The notes beneath the pieces are model-generated. The model saw nothing but the letters and a program-made list of their open reading frames with translations, was not told the DNA's origin and made no database searches. Position numbers and translations under genes: made by a program. Positions 15,905 through 27,672 of a stretch of 64,000 nucleotides of DNA are shown piece by piece. Numbering within the stretch: position 1 is the first letter of the stretch; every line of letters starts with the position of its first letter. This DNA comes from an uncultured Propionibacterium sp. (GTDB taxonomy: Bacteria; Actinomycetota; Actinomycetes; Propionibacteriales; Propionibacteriaceae), in assembly GCA_938036835.1 (NCBI GenBank), contig CALHWB010000038.1, forward strand, positions 47,604 through 111,603, written 5' to 3'.

Positions 15905-16612
15905 ATGAAGCACAGCAAGCGTTATCGGGCGGCGGCGCAGTTGCGGGACGGCGCCCGGCTTTACAGCCCGGAAGAGGCCATCGCGGTACTGAAGAAGTAC
16001 CCGGCCGGTGGCTTCGATGAGTCGATTGAGGTCGCAATGCGGCTCGGGGTCGACCCGCGCAAGGCGGACCAGATGGTTCGTGGCACCGTGAATCTGCCCC
16101 ATGGCACCGGCAAGACGGCTCGGGTCCTTGTCTTCGCCCAGGGTGCCAAGGCGGCAGAGGCCCTTGAGGCGGGCGCCGACGAGATCGGCTCCGATGAGTT
16201 GATTGAAAGGGTGGCCGGCGGCTATCTCGATTTCGATGCGGTGGTGGCCACGCCCGATCTGATGGGCAAGGTCGGCAGGCTGGGGCGGGTGCTCGGCCCG
16301 CGCGGTCTGATGCCCAACCCGAAGACCGGTACCGTTACCATGGATGTCGCCAGGGCGGTTTCGGATATCAAGGGCGGCCGGATCGAGTTCCGGGTGGATC
16401 GGCACGCCAACCTACAGTTCATCATCGGCAAGGTGAGCTTCGGCGACGAGGCCCTGTTGGGCAACTACAAGGCAGCGGTGGATGAGGTGCTGCGGCTCAA
16501 GCCGAGTACCTCAAGGGGTCGCTATGTGCGCAAGATCACCTTGGCCACCACCATGGGCCCCGGCATCCAGGTCGATCCGGCGGCCGCCAAGGCCGAGGCT
16601 GGCGCGTCCTGA
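15905..16612 (+). CDS. rplA: 50S ribosomal protein L1
   Basis: A 235-aa L1, the stalk protein that guides deacylated tRNA out of the E site. Recognisable segments are HSKRYR at the start, DESIEVAMRLGVDPRKADQM, VRGTVNLPHGTGK, the GPRGLMPNPKTGTVT loop and the FIIGKVSF rRNA-binding strand. L1 often represses its own mRNA (rplK-rplA); that is family knowledge, not shown here. Confidence 0.98.
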   Translation: MKHSKRYRAAAQLRDGARLYSPEEAIAVLKKYPAGGFDESIEVAMRLGVDPRKADQMVRGTVNLPHGTGKTARVLVFAQGAKAAEALEAGADEIGSDELIERVAGGYLDFDAVVATPDLMGKVGRLGRVLGPRGLMPNPKTGTVTMDVARAVSDIKGGRIEFRVDRHANLQFIIGKVSFGDEALLGNYKAAVDEVLRLKPSTSRGRYVRKITLATTMGPGIQVDPAAAKAEAGAS

Positions 16613-16948
16613 CAGGTTGATGCGGTTCGCGGCATCTCGTGGGTGGGCCCTGGCGTTGTGCTGCCGGGGCCCGTCCACGGTCGGCGACGGGTTCGCGAGC
16701 CGATGGCGGGGCATGGCTTTCGATCCCGGATTTGGCTGTGCCGCGCCGGCGCAGTAATGTGTGGCGAGCCGAAGACCGCCGGTAGCTTTGCTTCAAAGCC
16801 CGCTAGGGCGCCTGCGCAGGTGGACCAGAGCCAGGCTCGTATCCGATCGGGGTGCGGGGGGCGGCTGGGTGCCTGCGTTCCGGGGCTTTTGAGTTATCGA
16901 GGAATGCCACCAGGTCTTCGACACCAACAGAAGTGGGAAGGAGACCCA
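16613..16948 (+). promoter_or_regulatory. rplA-rplJ intergenic region with rplJ leader
   Basis: This 336-base stretch has no gene. It holds a promoter (TTGGCT-17-TAATGT, ending at 16760) and about 180 bases of GC-rich leader, including AGCCGAAGACCGCCGG, a sequence style typical of actinobacterial L10 leaders. By analogy with other bacteria, the L10-L12 complex could bind it and control rplJL; no fold was computed. Confidence 0.6.
16732..16760 (+). promoter_or_regulatory. Promoter of rplJ-rplL
   Basis: TTGGCT, 17-nt spacer, TAATGT. A good match to the main sigma factor consensus, with a predicted start near 16767 and a leader of about 180 nt. Confidence 0.55.
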
Positions 16949-17641
16949 ATGGCGAGGCCTGACAAGGCCGCCGCGGTTGCCGAGCTAGTCGGGTATTTCA
17001 CCAGCTCGAACGCCGTTGTGCTGACCGAGTATCGCGGACTCACCGTAAAGAACCTTAGAGACCTTCGCCGGTCTCTGGGTGAGGACGCCAGCTACGCCGT
17101 TGCGAAGAACACCCTGACTTTGATTGCTGCCCGTGAGGCTGGCGTCGGTGAACTCGATGACCAGTTGAGCGGTCCGACCGCGCTCGCCTTCATTTCGGGT
17201 GACGTGGCCAAGGTGGCCAAGAGTCTGCGTGATTTCGCAAAGGCCAATCCGCTTCTGGTCGTCAAGGGCGGGGTGCTCGAGGGCCGGGTCCTCGACGCCG
17301 ATCAGGTCAAGAAGCTCGCCGATATCGAATCGCGTGCGGCGTTGCTTGCCAAGTTGGGTGGCGCCATGAAGGCTTCGCTGAATCGGGCGGCCGGCGCCTT
17401 CGCCGCGCCGATGGCCCAGGCTGCGCGGCTGTTCGGCGCCCTGGAAACCAAGGCCCAGGCCGATCCCTCGGCCATCGGTGGAGCCGGCGAACCCGCTCTT
17501 ACCGCCGACCAGAAGCCCGACGCTACCGATAGCGTCACGTCCTCGGCTGTGGCCGAGGACGCCGGAACCCCGGCACCCGAAGCAGCCGATGCTGCCGAGG
17601 CCACCACTGACGCGGCGGCTGACGCTGCATCGAAAGAGTAA
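16949..17641 (+). CDS. rplJ: 50S ribosomal protein L10
   Basis: A 230-aa L10, the base of the L7/L12 stalk. The N-terminal rRNA-binding domain is typical (NAVVLTEYRGLTVKNLRDLR, AVAKNTLTLIA, SGPTALAF), and the middle helix binds L7/L12 dimers. It is about 50 residues longer than usual because of an Ala/Asp/Glu-rich C-terminal tail. The ATG follows GAAGGAGA. Confidence 0.97.
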   Translation: MARPDKAAAVAELVGYFTSSNAVVLTEYRGLTVKNLRDLRRSLGEDASYAVAKNTLTLIAAREAGVGELDDQLSGPTALAFISGDVAKVAKSLRDFAKANPLLVVKGGVLEGRVLDADQVKKLADIESRAALLAKLGGAMKASLNRAAGAFAAPMAQAARLFGALETKAQADPSAIGGAGEPALTADQKPDATDSVTSSAVAEDAGTPAPEAADAAEATTDAAADAASKE

Positions 17642-17655
17642 GGAAGGACGCCCAA

Positions 17656-18045
17656 ATGGCGAAGCTGAGCACCGAGGAACTGCTTGACCAGTTCAAGGAG
17701 ATGACCCTCATCGAATTGTCCGAGTTCGTGAAGGCCTTCGAGGAGGCCTTCGATGTTCAGGCCGCTGCGCCGGTGGCCGTCGCCGCGGCTGCGCCGGCCG
17801 ATGCCGCCGAGGCCGTTGCCGAGGAAGACGAGAAGACCGAGTTCGATGTCATCCTCGAGTCGGTCGGCGAGAAGCGGGTCAGCGTCATCAAGACCGTGCG
17901 TTCGCTGACCAACCTGGGCCTCAAGGAGTCCAAGGAACTGGTGGAGTCGGCCCCCAAGGCCATTCTCGAGAATGCCAAGAAGGAGGACGCCGAGAAGGCC
18001 AAGGCCGCTTTGGAGGCCGAGGGCGCTACCGTCACCCTCAAGTGA
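17656..18045 (+). CDS. rplL: 50S ribosomal protein L7/L12
   Basis: A 129-aa stalk protein that recruits translational GTPases. It has the N-terminal dimerisation segment (LLDQFKEMTLIELSEFVKAF), an Ala-rich hinge, and the C-terminal domain (EFDVILESVGEKRVSVIKTV, NLGLKESKELVESAPKAI, TVTLK). It lies 14 bases after rplJ with an AAGGAAGGA site and is followed by two hairpins. Confidence 0.98.
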   Translation: MAKLSTEELLDQFKEMTLIELSEFVKAFEEAFDVQAAAPVAVAAAAPADAAEAVAEEDEKTEFDVILESVGEKRVSVIKTVRSLTNLGLKESKELVESAPKAILENAKKEDAEKAKAALEAEGATVTLK

Positions 18046-18050
18046 CCGGT

Positions 18051-18078
18051 GTTCTCCCGGCCTTCGGGCCGGCAGAAC
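18051..18078 (+). terminator. First hairpin after rplL, UUCG loop
   Basis: GTTCT-C-CCGGCC pairs with GGCCGG-C-AGAAC around a TTCG tetraloop, with one C-C mismatch. It starts 5 bases after the stop. No T-tract; it may protect the mRNA 3' end or end transcription together with the next hairpin. Confidence 0.6.
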
Positions 18079-18116
18079 GGGCAAACCCGAGGATGGTCCG
18101 TCCCCGGGTTTGCCCG
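18078..18116 (+). terminator. Second hairpin after rplL
   Basis: CGGGCAAACCCG pairs perfectly with CGGGTTTGCCCG over 12 bp with a 15-nt loop, directly after the first hairpin and followed by GCTT. Confidence 0.6.
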
Positions 18117-18220
18117 GCTTGCCGGTGCCGGGCGCTGATCGCGGCGGAGAGCGTCGCGGTTCGCTCCCCGGGGGTCGCCGTCGGCATGCTCGCGGGGACG
18201 ACCCAGCCGATCGGGGCAAG

Positions 18221-18556
18221 ATGAGCCAGCCTCAGCTGCCATATCGAGGGCTGCTGCGTTTCGAGGTGCCGGCCGAGCTGCCGGACGAGCCGGTCGATCG
18301 CTATCAGGCCAGGCTGCGGCAAGCCCAGCAGGCATATCGCGTCGGCCGGGACTCCGCGTGGGATGACGATGCGATCCGGCAGCCGTCGGGTTCGGCCGCC
18401 TCGGCCCGGCCGGCAGCCCAGGGTGAGCCTACCGGCGACCCGGCCGACGATTCCCCTTGGCAACCGCCGGCGGTGGTTAAGCCGGCCCGCCGCCTTGGCC
18501 GGCTGGGGCGGTCCGCGGGCCGCGGCCGTGCCGGATCGGCTGACGGCGGTGCTTGA
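18221..18556 (+). CDS. Hypothetical small protein
   Basis: A possible 111-aa protein: MSQPQLPYRGLLRFEVPAEL, a charged region with RYQARLRQAQQAYR, then a Pro/Ala/Gly-rich tail ending in basic residues (KPARRLGRLGRSAGRGRAG). No motif is recognised. It lies between the rplL hairpins and the rpoB promoter. The ribosome-binding site is weak (GGGGCAAG). In such GC-rich DNA it may be a chance frame, so coding status is uncertain. Confidence 0.4.
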   Translation: MSQPQLPYRGLLRFEVPAELPDEPVDRYQARLRQAQQAYRVGRDSAWDDDAIRQPSGSAASARPAAQGEPTGDPADDSPWQPPAVVKPARRLGRLGRSAGRGRAGSADGGA

Positions 18557-18624
18557 CGATGACCCCCGACGTGGTGCAGTCTGACGTTGCAGGCTAGAGT
18601 ATCTGAGCCGCAGTGGATCCAGAG

Positions 18625-18654
18625 TTGCCGGTAGGGTGTGGTGTGCCCTATAGT
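18625..18654 (+). promoter_or_regulatory. Candidate promoter of rpoB-rpoC
   Basis: TTGCCG, 18-nt spacer, TATAGT, giving a leader of roughly 85 nt. A perfect TTGACA lies further down at 18689-18694 but lacks a good -10 at the right distance. Confidence 0.45.
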
Positions 18655-18747
18655 TGCTTTTTGCCCCTTGCATTCGGTGACCCATGACTTGACATGGGTC
18701 GTTCGGCATGCAAAGAACCCAAGGCGAAGTTCTGGAAGGACCACATC

Positions 18748-21700
18748 TTGGCCACCTCGCGCGCTGCGTCGAAGAACACCAATGTCATCTCCAATAGCGG
18801 ACGCATCTCCTTCGCGAAGATCGCCGATCCGCTGGAGGTGCCCAACCTGTTGGATCTGCAGATCGATTCATTCAACTGGTTGATCGGGAGCGATACCTGG
18901 AAGGCGAAAACCGAGGCTGCGCTGGCTGAGGGTCGCACCGATGTCAACACGAAGTCTGGTCTGGAGGAGATCTTCGAGGAGATCAGCCCGATCGAGGACT
19001 TCAACCAGACGATGTCCCTGAGCTTCCATGATCATCGTTTTGAGGAACCCAAGCACACCATCGACGAGTGCAAGGATCGCGACGCCACCTATGAGGCCCC
19101 GCTGTTCGTGACCGCCGAGTTCATGAACAACGAGACCGGCGAGATCAAAAGCCAGACCGTGTTCATCGGCAACTTCCCGTTGATGACCGACAAGGGTACC
19201 TTCATCATCTCCGGTACCGAACGAGTCGTGGTCAGCCAGTTGGTCCGCTCACCAGGCGTCTACTTCGAGCAGAGCCCCGACAAGACCTCCGACAAGGACG
19301 TCTTCACCTGCAAGGTGATCCCCTCGCGGGGGGCTTGGCTGGAGTTCGAGATCGACAAGCGCGACCAGGTCGGCGTCCGGCTGGATCGCAAGCGCAAGCA
19401 GAACGTCACCGTGTTGCTCAAGGCGCTGGGCTGGACCGAGGACCGGATCCTGGAGCAGTTCGGCCAGTACGAGTCGATGTGCATGACCTTGGAGCGCGAC
19501 CATGTCACCACCCAGGACGAGGCGTTGCTGGACATCTATCGCAAGCTGCGTCCCGGTGAGCCGCCGGCCCGGGAAGCGGCCGAGCAGCTGCTGAACAACT
19601 ACTACTTCTCACCCAAGCGCTATGACCTAGCCAAGGTCGGCCGGTACAAGATCAACCAGAAGCTGGGCCTCAGCCTGCCGTTCGACACCCAGGTGCTGAC
19701 CATCGACGACATCGTGGCCGCGATCGACTATGTGTGCGCCTTGCACGAGGGGCGCACCGAGCTGGGACGCGCGGATGCACCGGCCCTGATCGTCGAATCC
19801 GATGACATCGACCATTTCGGTAACCGCCGCCTGCGGACCGTGGGGGAGCTGATCCAGAATCAGCTGCGCACCGGCCTGGGCCGGATGGAACGCGTCGTGC
19901 GGGACCGGATGACCACCCAGGATATCGAGGCCATCACGCCCTCGACCCTGATCAATATCCGTCCGGTGACCGCGGCGTTGAAGGAGTTTTTCGGCACCTC
20001 GCAACTCAGCCAGTTCATGGACCAGAACAATCCACTGGCTGAACTCACCCATAAGCGCCGGCTGTCGGCACTCGGCCCGGGTGGCCTGAGCCGGGATCGC
20101 GCCGGCATGGAGGTGCGTGATGTGCACCCCTCGCATTACGGCCGGATGTGCCCGATCGAAACCCCTGAGGGGCCGAACATCGGCCTGATCGGTTCGCTGG
20201 CCTCATTCGCCCGGGTGAACGCTTTCGGTTTTATCGAGACCCCCTACCGCAAGGTGGTCGATGGCCGGGTCACCGACCAGATCGACTATTTGACCGCCGG
20301 CGAAGAGGACCGCTATGCGATCGCCCAGGCCAACGCCCAGTTGGATGCCGGCGGCCGGTTCGTCGAAGACCGCGTCATCGTGCGCGTCCGGCATGGGGAT
20401 GTGGACCATGTGCCGGCCAGCGAGATCGGCTATATGGATATCTCGCCGCGCCAGATGGTTTCGGTTGCCACCGCGCTGATCCCCTTCCTGGAACACGACG
20501 ATGCGTCCCGGGCACTGATGGGCGCCAACATGCAGCGTCAGGCCGTGCCACTGCTGCGTAGCGAGGCCCCCTATGTCGGGACCGGTATGGAATATCGGGC
20601 TGCGGTCGATGTGGGCGATGTCACCTTGGCCACCAAACCCGGGGTGGTCACCAGTGTTTCGGCCGATCTGATCGAACTGGCCAATGACGACGGCACCTAT
20701 CAGACCTTCCGGCTGGATAAGTTCCGGCGCTCCAATGCCGGCACCTGCGTCAACCAGCGTCCCATGGTGGCCCCGGGCGACCGGGTGCAGGCCGGTACGC
20801 CGCTGGCGGATGGCCCGTGCACCGATCGGGCCGAACTGGCGTTGGGTCGCAACCTGCTGGTTGCTTTCATGCCCTGGGAGGGCTTGAACTATGAGGATGC
20901 GATCATCCTCAACCAGCGGCTGGTCTCGGAGGACATCCTGACCTCGATCCACATCGAGGAGCATGAGGTGGATGCCCGCGACACCAAGCTGGGGCCTGAG
21001 GAGATCACCCGGGATATCCCCAATGTGTCCGACGACATGCTGGCCAATTTGGACGAGCGTGGCATCATCCGGATCGGTGCCGAGGTGGGCACGGGCGACA
21101 TCCTGGTCGGCAAGGTCACTCCCAAGGGCGAGACCGAGTTGACCCCCGAGGAACGGTTGCTGCGGGCGATCTTCGGCGAGAAGGCCCGGGAGGTGCGTGA
21201 CACCTCGATGAAGGTGCCGCACGGCGAGGCCGGCACCGTGATCGGGGTGCGGGTTTTCGACCGAGAGAGTTCCGATGACGAGTTGCCGCCCGGGGTGAAC
21301 CAGATGGTGCGGGTCTATGTGGCCCAGAAACGTAAGGTCCAGGAAGGCGACAAGCTGGCGGGCCGGCATGGCAACAAGGGCGTCATCTCCAAGATCCTGC
21401 CCGCCGAGGATATGCCTTTCCTGCCGGACGGGACTCCGGTGGACATCATCCTCAATCCGCTGGGGGTGCCCTCCCGGATGAACGTCGGTCAGGTGCTGGA
21501 GACCCATCTGGGGTGGATCGCGCATTCCGGCTGGGACATCGAACAGGCCGAGGGCCCCTGGGCCGATCGCCTGCGGGAGGTTGGGCTGTCCTCGGTGGCA
21601 CCCGATTCGCGATTGGCCACCCCGGTCTTCGATGGGGCCGGTGAGGACGAGATCGGCGGGCTGCTGGCCTATGGCCTGCCCAACCGCGACGGCGAGCGGA

Positions 21701-22239
21701 TGGTCAACTCCGATGGCAAGGCCACCCTGATCGATGGCCGCACCGGTGAACCGTATCCCGAGAAGGTCGGGGTCGGCTACATGTACATCCTCAAGCTGCA
21801 CCACCTGGTGGATGACAAGATCCATGCCCGTTCCACCGGCCCGTACTCGATGATCACCCAGCAGCCCCTGGGTGGCAAGGCGCAGTTCGGCGGTCAGCGG
21901 TTCGGCGAGATGGAGGTGTGGGCTTTGGAGGCCTATGGCGCCGCCTGGGCCCTGCAGGAGATGCTGACCATCAAGTCCGATGATGTGCCCGGCCGGGTCA
22001 AGGTCTATGAGGCGATCGTCAAGGGGGAGAACATTCCCGAACCCGGAATACCGGAGTCGTTCAAGGTGCTGGTCAAGGAGATGAAGTCCCTATGCCTGAA
22101 TGTCGAGGTGTTGAGCAGCGATGGGGCAGTGGTAGAACTGCGCGATTCGGACGACGACTACCGTAGCGGCGATGAGTTGGGGATCGACCTGTCCAGGCGT
22201 CCTGGTGCCGACTCGTTCGCCATCGTCGATGAAGTCTGA
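18748..22239 (+). CDS. rpoB: DNA-directed RNA polymerase beta subunit
   Basis: A 1163-aa beta subunit. I chose the TTG start: it follows GGAAGGA by 7 bases and gives LATSRAAS, matching the TTG-started RpoB of other actinobacteria; the frame stays open 18 codons upstream. The fork and rifampicin region reads GTSQLSQFMDQNNPLAELTH then KRRLSALGPGG. It carries the drug-sensitive residues (Asp, His and Ser at the E. coli 516, 526 and 531 positions). Also visible are the HYGRMCPIETPEGPN, GRHGNKG and GGKAQFGGQRFGEMEVWALE blocks. It has its own promoter region and is followed by rpoC after 59 bases. Confidence 0.98.
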   Translation: MATSRAASKNTNVISNSGRISFAKIADPLEVPNLLDLQIDSFNWLIGSDTWKAKTEAALAEGRTDVNTKSGLEEIFEEISPIEDFNQTMSLSFHDHRFEEPKHTIDECKDRDATYEAPLFVTAEFMNNETGEIKSQTVFIGNFPLMTDKGTFIISGTERVVVSQLVRSPGVYFEQSPDKTSDKDVFTCKVIPSRGAWLEFEIDKRDQVGVRLDRKRKQNVTVLLKALGWTEDRILEQFGQYESMCMTLERDHVTTQDEALLDIYRKLRPGEPPAREAAEQLLNNYYFSPKRYDLAKVGRYKINQKLGLSLPFDTQVLTIDDIVAAIDYVCALHEGRTELGRADAPALIVESDDIDHFGNRRLRTVGELIQNQLRTGLGRMERVVRDRMTTQDIEAITPSTLINIRPVTAALKEFFGTSQLSQFMDQNNPLAELTHKRRLSALGPGGLSRDRAGMEVRDVHPSHYGRMCPIETPEGPNIGLIGSLASFARVNAFGFIETPYRKVVDGRVTDQIDYLTAGEEDRYAIAQANAQLDAGGRFVEDRVIVRVRHGDVDHVPASEIGYMDISPRQMVSVATALIPFLEHDDASRALMGANMQRQAVPLLRSEAPYVGTGMEYRAAVDVGDVTLATKPGVVTSVSADLIELANDDGTYQTFRLDKFRRSNAGTCVNQRPMVAPGDRVQAGTPLADGPCTDRAELALGRNLLVAFMPWEGLNYEDAIILNQRLVSEDILTSIHIEEHEVDARDTKLGPEEITRDIPNVSDDMLANLDERGIIRIGAEVGTGDILVGKVTPKGETELTPEERLLRAIFGEKAREVRDTSMKVPHGEAGTVIGVRVFDRESSDDELPPGVNQMVRVYVAQKRKVQEGDKLAGRHGNKGVISKILPAEDMPFLPDGTPVDIILNPLGVPSRMNVGQVLETHLGWIAHSGWDIEQAEGPWADRLREVGLSSVAPDSRLATPVFDGAGEDEIGGLLAYGLPNRDGERMVNSDGKATLIDGRTGEPYPEKVGVGYMYILKLHHLVDDKIHARSTGPYSMITQQPLGGKAQFGGQRFGEMEVWALEAYGAAWALQEMLTIKSDDVPGRVKVYEAIVKGENIPEPGIPESFKVLVKEMKSLCLNVEVLSSDGAVVELRDSDDDYRSGDELGIDLSRRPGADSFAIVDEV

Positions 22240-22298
22240 GCCCGGCCCAGACCCCACTATCTGCACGATCCACGACCAACCACGGAGAAGAGAGCAAC

Positions 22299-26189
<3,891 letters not shown>

Positions 26190-26202
26190 GTCCGGCACCG
26201 AT

Positions 26203-26250
26203 CCCGCGGTGCGGGGTGGCCGCCGGCCGGCACCGATCCCGCACCGCGGG
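26203..26250 (+). terminator. rpoBC terminator-like hairpin
   Basis: CCCGCGGTGCGGG pairs perfectly with CCCGCACCGCGGG over 13 bp with a 22-nt loop, starting 14 bases after rpoC. No T-tract follows, which is common in high-GC actinobacteria. Confidence 0.65.
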
Positions 26251-26330
26251 CGGCGTCGGTGGGCGCTTTCCCGGAGCCGTTGGATGGCCGGTCGGCGGTG
26301 GTCTGCGCCGGCGGCACCCCAAATATCAAA

Positions 26331-26344
26331 TGCAAATATTTGCA
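26331..26344. promoter_or_regulatory. Perfect AT-rich palindrome, possible operator
   Basis: TGCAAATATTTGCA is a perfect 14-base palindrome inside an AT-rich island that stands out from its GC-rich surroundings, about 80 bases upstream of a candidate promoter. It resembles a dimeric regulator site; the regulator is unknown. Confidence 0.45.
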
Positions 26345-26421
26345 GGATTGCTGGAATCTGCATGCCCGGCCACCCCTAGCCACAGTGGGCTGTGCCATCG
26401 TGCTGCCGGGTGCATCGCGCT

Positions 26422-26450
26422 TTGTTCCGATCAGACTATGGAAGTATTTC
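26422..26450 (+). promoter_or_regulatory. Candidate promoter of the LPKTG surface-protein gene
   Basis: TTGTTC, 17-nt spacer, TATTTC. Leader of about 87 nt to the ATG. Match by eye. Confidence 0.35.
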
Positions 26451-26542
26451 ATGACGCATGGTCTGCGACTGTGATAGAACAGACGACAGTTCGAGATCCC
26501 TACGTGGGCCGCGAGGCACACACCTGGCCAGAAGGACAATTG

Positions 26543-27448
26543 ATGAAAGCACTCAAGTACTGCGCTGTTGCCGGTGCATTGGCGCTCGTCGGCTCGCTCG
26601 GGTATGCAGCCCCTGCGGCCGCTGTCACCAGCGATCATGCCGTGATCACCAATGGCACGCTGGTTGGCGACGTATACCAGATGTCTGACTATCTGGTGGA
26701 GGCCACCGTGTCCGGCTGCCCAGAGGGCAGCATGATGAAGGCTTTCTTCTACTACGACGGCCCGGGTTTATCCGGGGTGGTGGACGAGGCCGGGGAGTTT
26801 CCGGGTGGCACCACCCAGAACGTGCAGTTCGGCGCGCCGGTCAATGGCAACTATTCCGTGCTGGTTGCCTGCACGGACTATGCCGGTAACTATGCACTCA
26901 ATGGCGAAACCGAGCTGACCGTACCGCACGGCTATATCAACATGACGGGACCCTCTGGAGCCGATACCTGGCGGGCCGGCGACCCGGTGACCTTGTCCAA
27001 CGGCAATGTGTACGATGAGAACGCCCACAATCCGCTGCCGCTGTTCCAGCCGGGGTCGGCGATCGACATCACCGTCACCGGTCCGGACGGCAAGGTCAGC
27101 CGGTTCGCGACCACCGCCAACCCCCAGGGTGGCTTTGAGTACAGCATGGTGTTGCCGTACGACGTCGAGGGGGTGTATACCGTCACCGTCAAGGGCTCTC
27201 GCATGGATCCCCAGGGCAATCCGCTGGATGTACTGCTCGTGGATCAGTACAAGCCCGTCGGCTTGAACGATAAGGCTCCCGATCCCGGCAAGGACAACGA
27301 CAAGAACAAGGACAACGACAAGAAGGGTGGCAAGCCGTCCGCGCTGCCGAAGACCGGCTCGGAGTCCTGGGGCCTGGTGCCCGCGGCCGCGTTGATCAGC
27401 ATTGTCGCCGGTGGCGCCATGGTGGCGCTGCGCTCGCGCAAGCGCTGA
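26543..27448 (+). CDS. LPXTG cell-wall-anchored surface protein
   Basis: A 301-aa exported protein. An N-terminal signal peptide (MKALKYCAVAGALALVGSLG then AAPAAA) is followed by a predicted beta-rich domain with two cysteines (59 and 110) that could form a disulfide. A second Ig-like region reads PGSAIDITVTGPDGK with VYTVTVKG. Next comes a charged spacer rich in Asp, Asn and Lys (about 248-264). The end is a classic sorting signal: LPKTG (268-272), a hydrophobic helix and RSRKR. A sortase would attach it to the peptidoglycan. The ATG follows GAAGGACAA. Ligand or role unknown. It lies between rpoC and rpsL with an LCP protein gene next to it. Confidence 0.9.
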   Translation: MKALKYCAVAGALALVGSLGYAAPAAAVTSDHAVITNGTLVGDVYQMSDYLVEATVSGCPEGSMMKAFFYYDGPGLSGVVDEAGEFPGGTTQNVQFGAPVNGNYSVLVACTDYAGNYALNGETELTVPHGYINMTGPSGADTWRAGDPVTLSNGNVYDENAHNPLPLFQPGSAIDITVTGPDGKVSRFATTANPQGGFEYSMVLPYDVEGVYTVTVKGSRMDPQGNPLDVLLVDQYKPVGLNDKAPDPGKDNDKNKDNDKKGGKPSALPKTGSESWGLVPAAALISIVAGGAMVALRSRKR

Positions 27449-27467
27449 GCGATCCACTATCGCCGAA

Positions 27468-27511
27468 CGATCGGCCGTCCATCTTTGGGTGGGCGGCCGA
27501 TCGGGTTTTTT
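27468..27511 (+). terminator. Rho-independent terminator of the LPXTG gene
   Basis: CGATCGGCCGTCC pairs with GGGCGGCCGATCG, and the stem runs into GGTTTTTTT. This is the clearest intrinsic terminator in the window. Confidence 0.88.
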
Positions 27512-27672
27512 CGGATGACTTAGCGGAATGCCAGGGAGGGGCACGCGGTGCCGTATCGGGCGGCGGGCCAACCGGTGGGGCAGCGCCCGAACCGAGTGGC
27601 CTGGCTGGTTGAGGTGACCGACGGGCCGGTTGGCTTTTAGTCTGGCCTTGACCCGACTCGTCTGGAGGTGAC

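Larger units (their letters stand above)
26190..26542 (+). other. rpoC downstream region and LPXTG-gene control region
   Basis: No gene is seen in these 353 bases. In order they hold a 16-base direct repeat (CCGGCACCGATCCCGC at 26192 and 26227), the rpoC hairpin, an AT-rich patch with a perfect 14-base palindrome, and a candidate promoter for the surface-protein gene. Confidence 0.6.

Noticed and set aside
13873..15918. Very long open frame on the minus strand opposite secE-nusG-rplK (681 codons)
   Set aside because: It lies opposite three certain genes; such frames arise from strong GC bias at third positions. Its product has no recognisable domain.
18689..18717. Perfect TTGACA just before rpoB as its -35
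   Set aside because: At 17 bases the -10 would be AAAGAA, and the start would fall almost on the ribosome-binding site; TTGCCG-18-TATAGT upstream fits better.
20203..21825. 540-codon minus-strand frame opposite rpoB
   Set aside because: Same reason: high-GC antisense shadow of a certain gene.
18748..22239. Rifampicin-resistance substitution in RpoB (NNPLAEL instead of NNPLSGL)
   Set aside because: The changed positions lie between the main resistance sites; the Asp, His and Ser positions that matter most are wild type.
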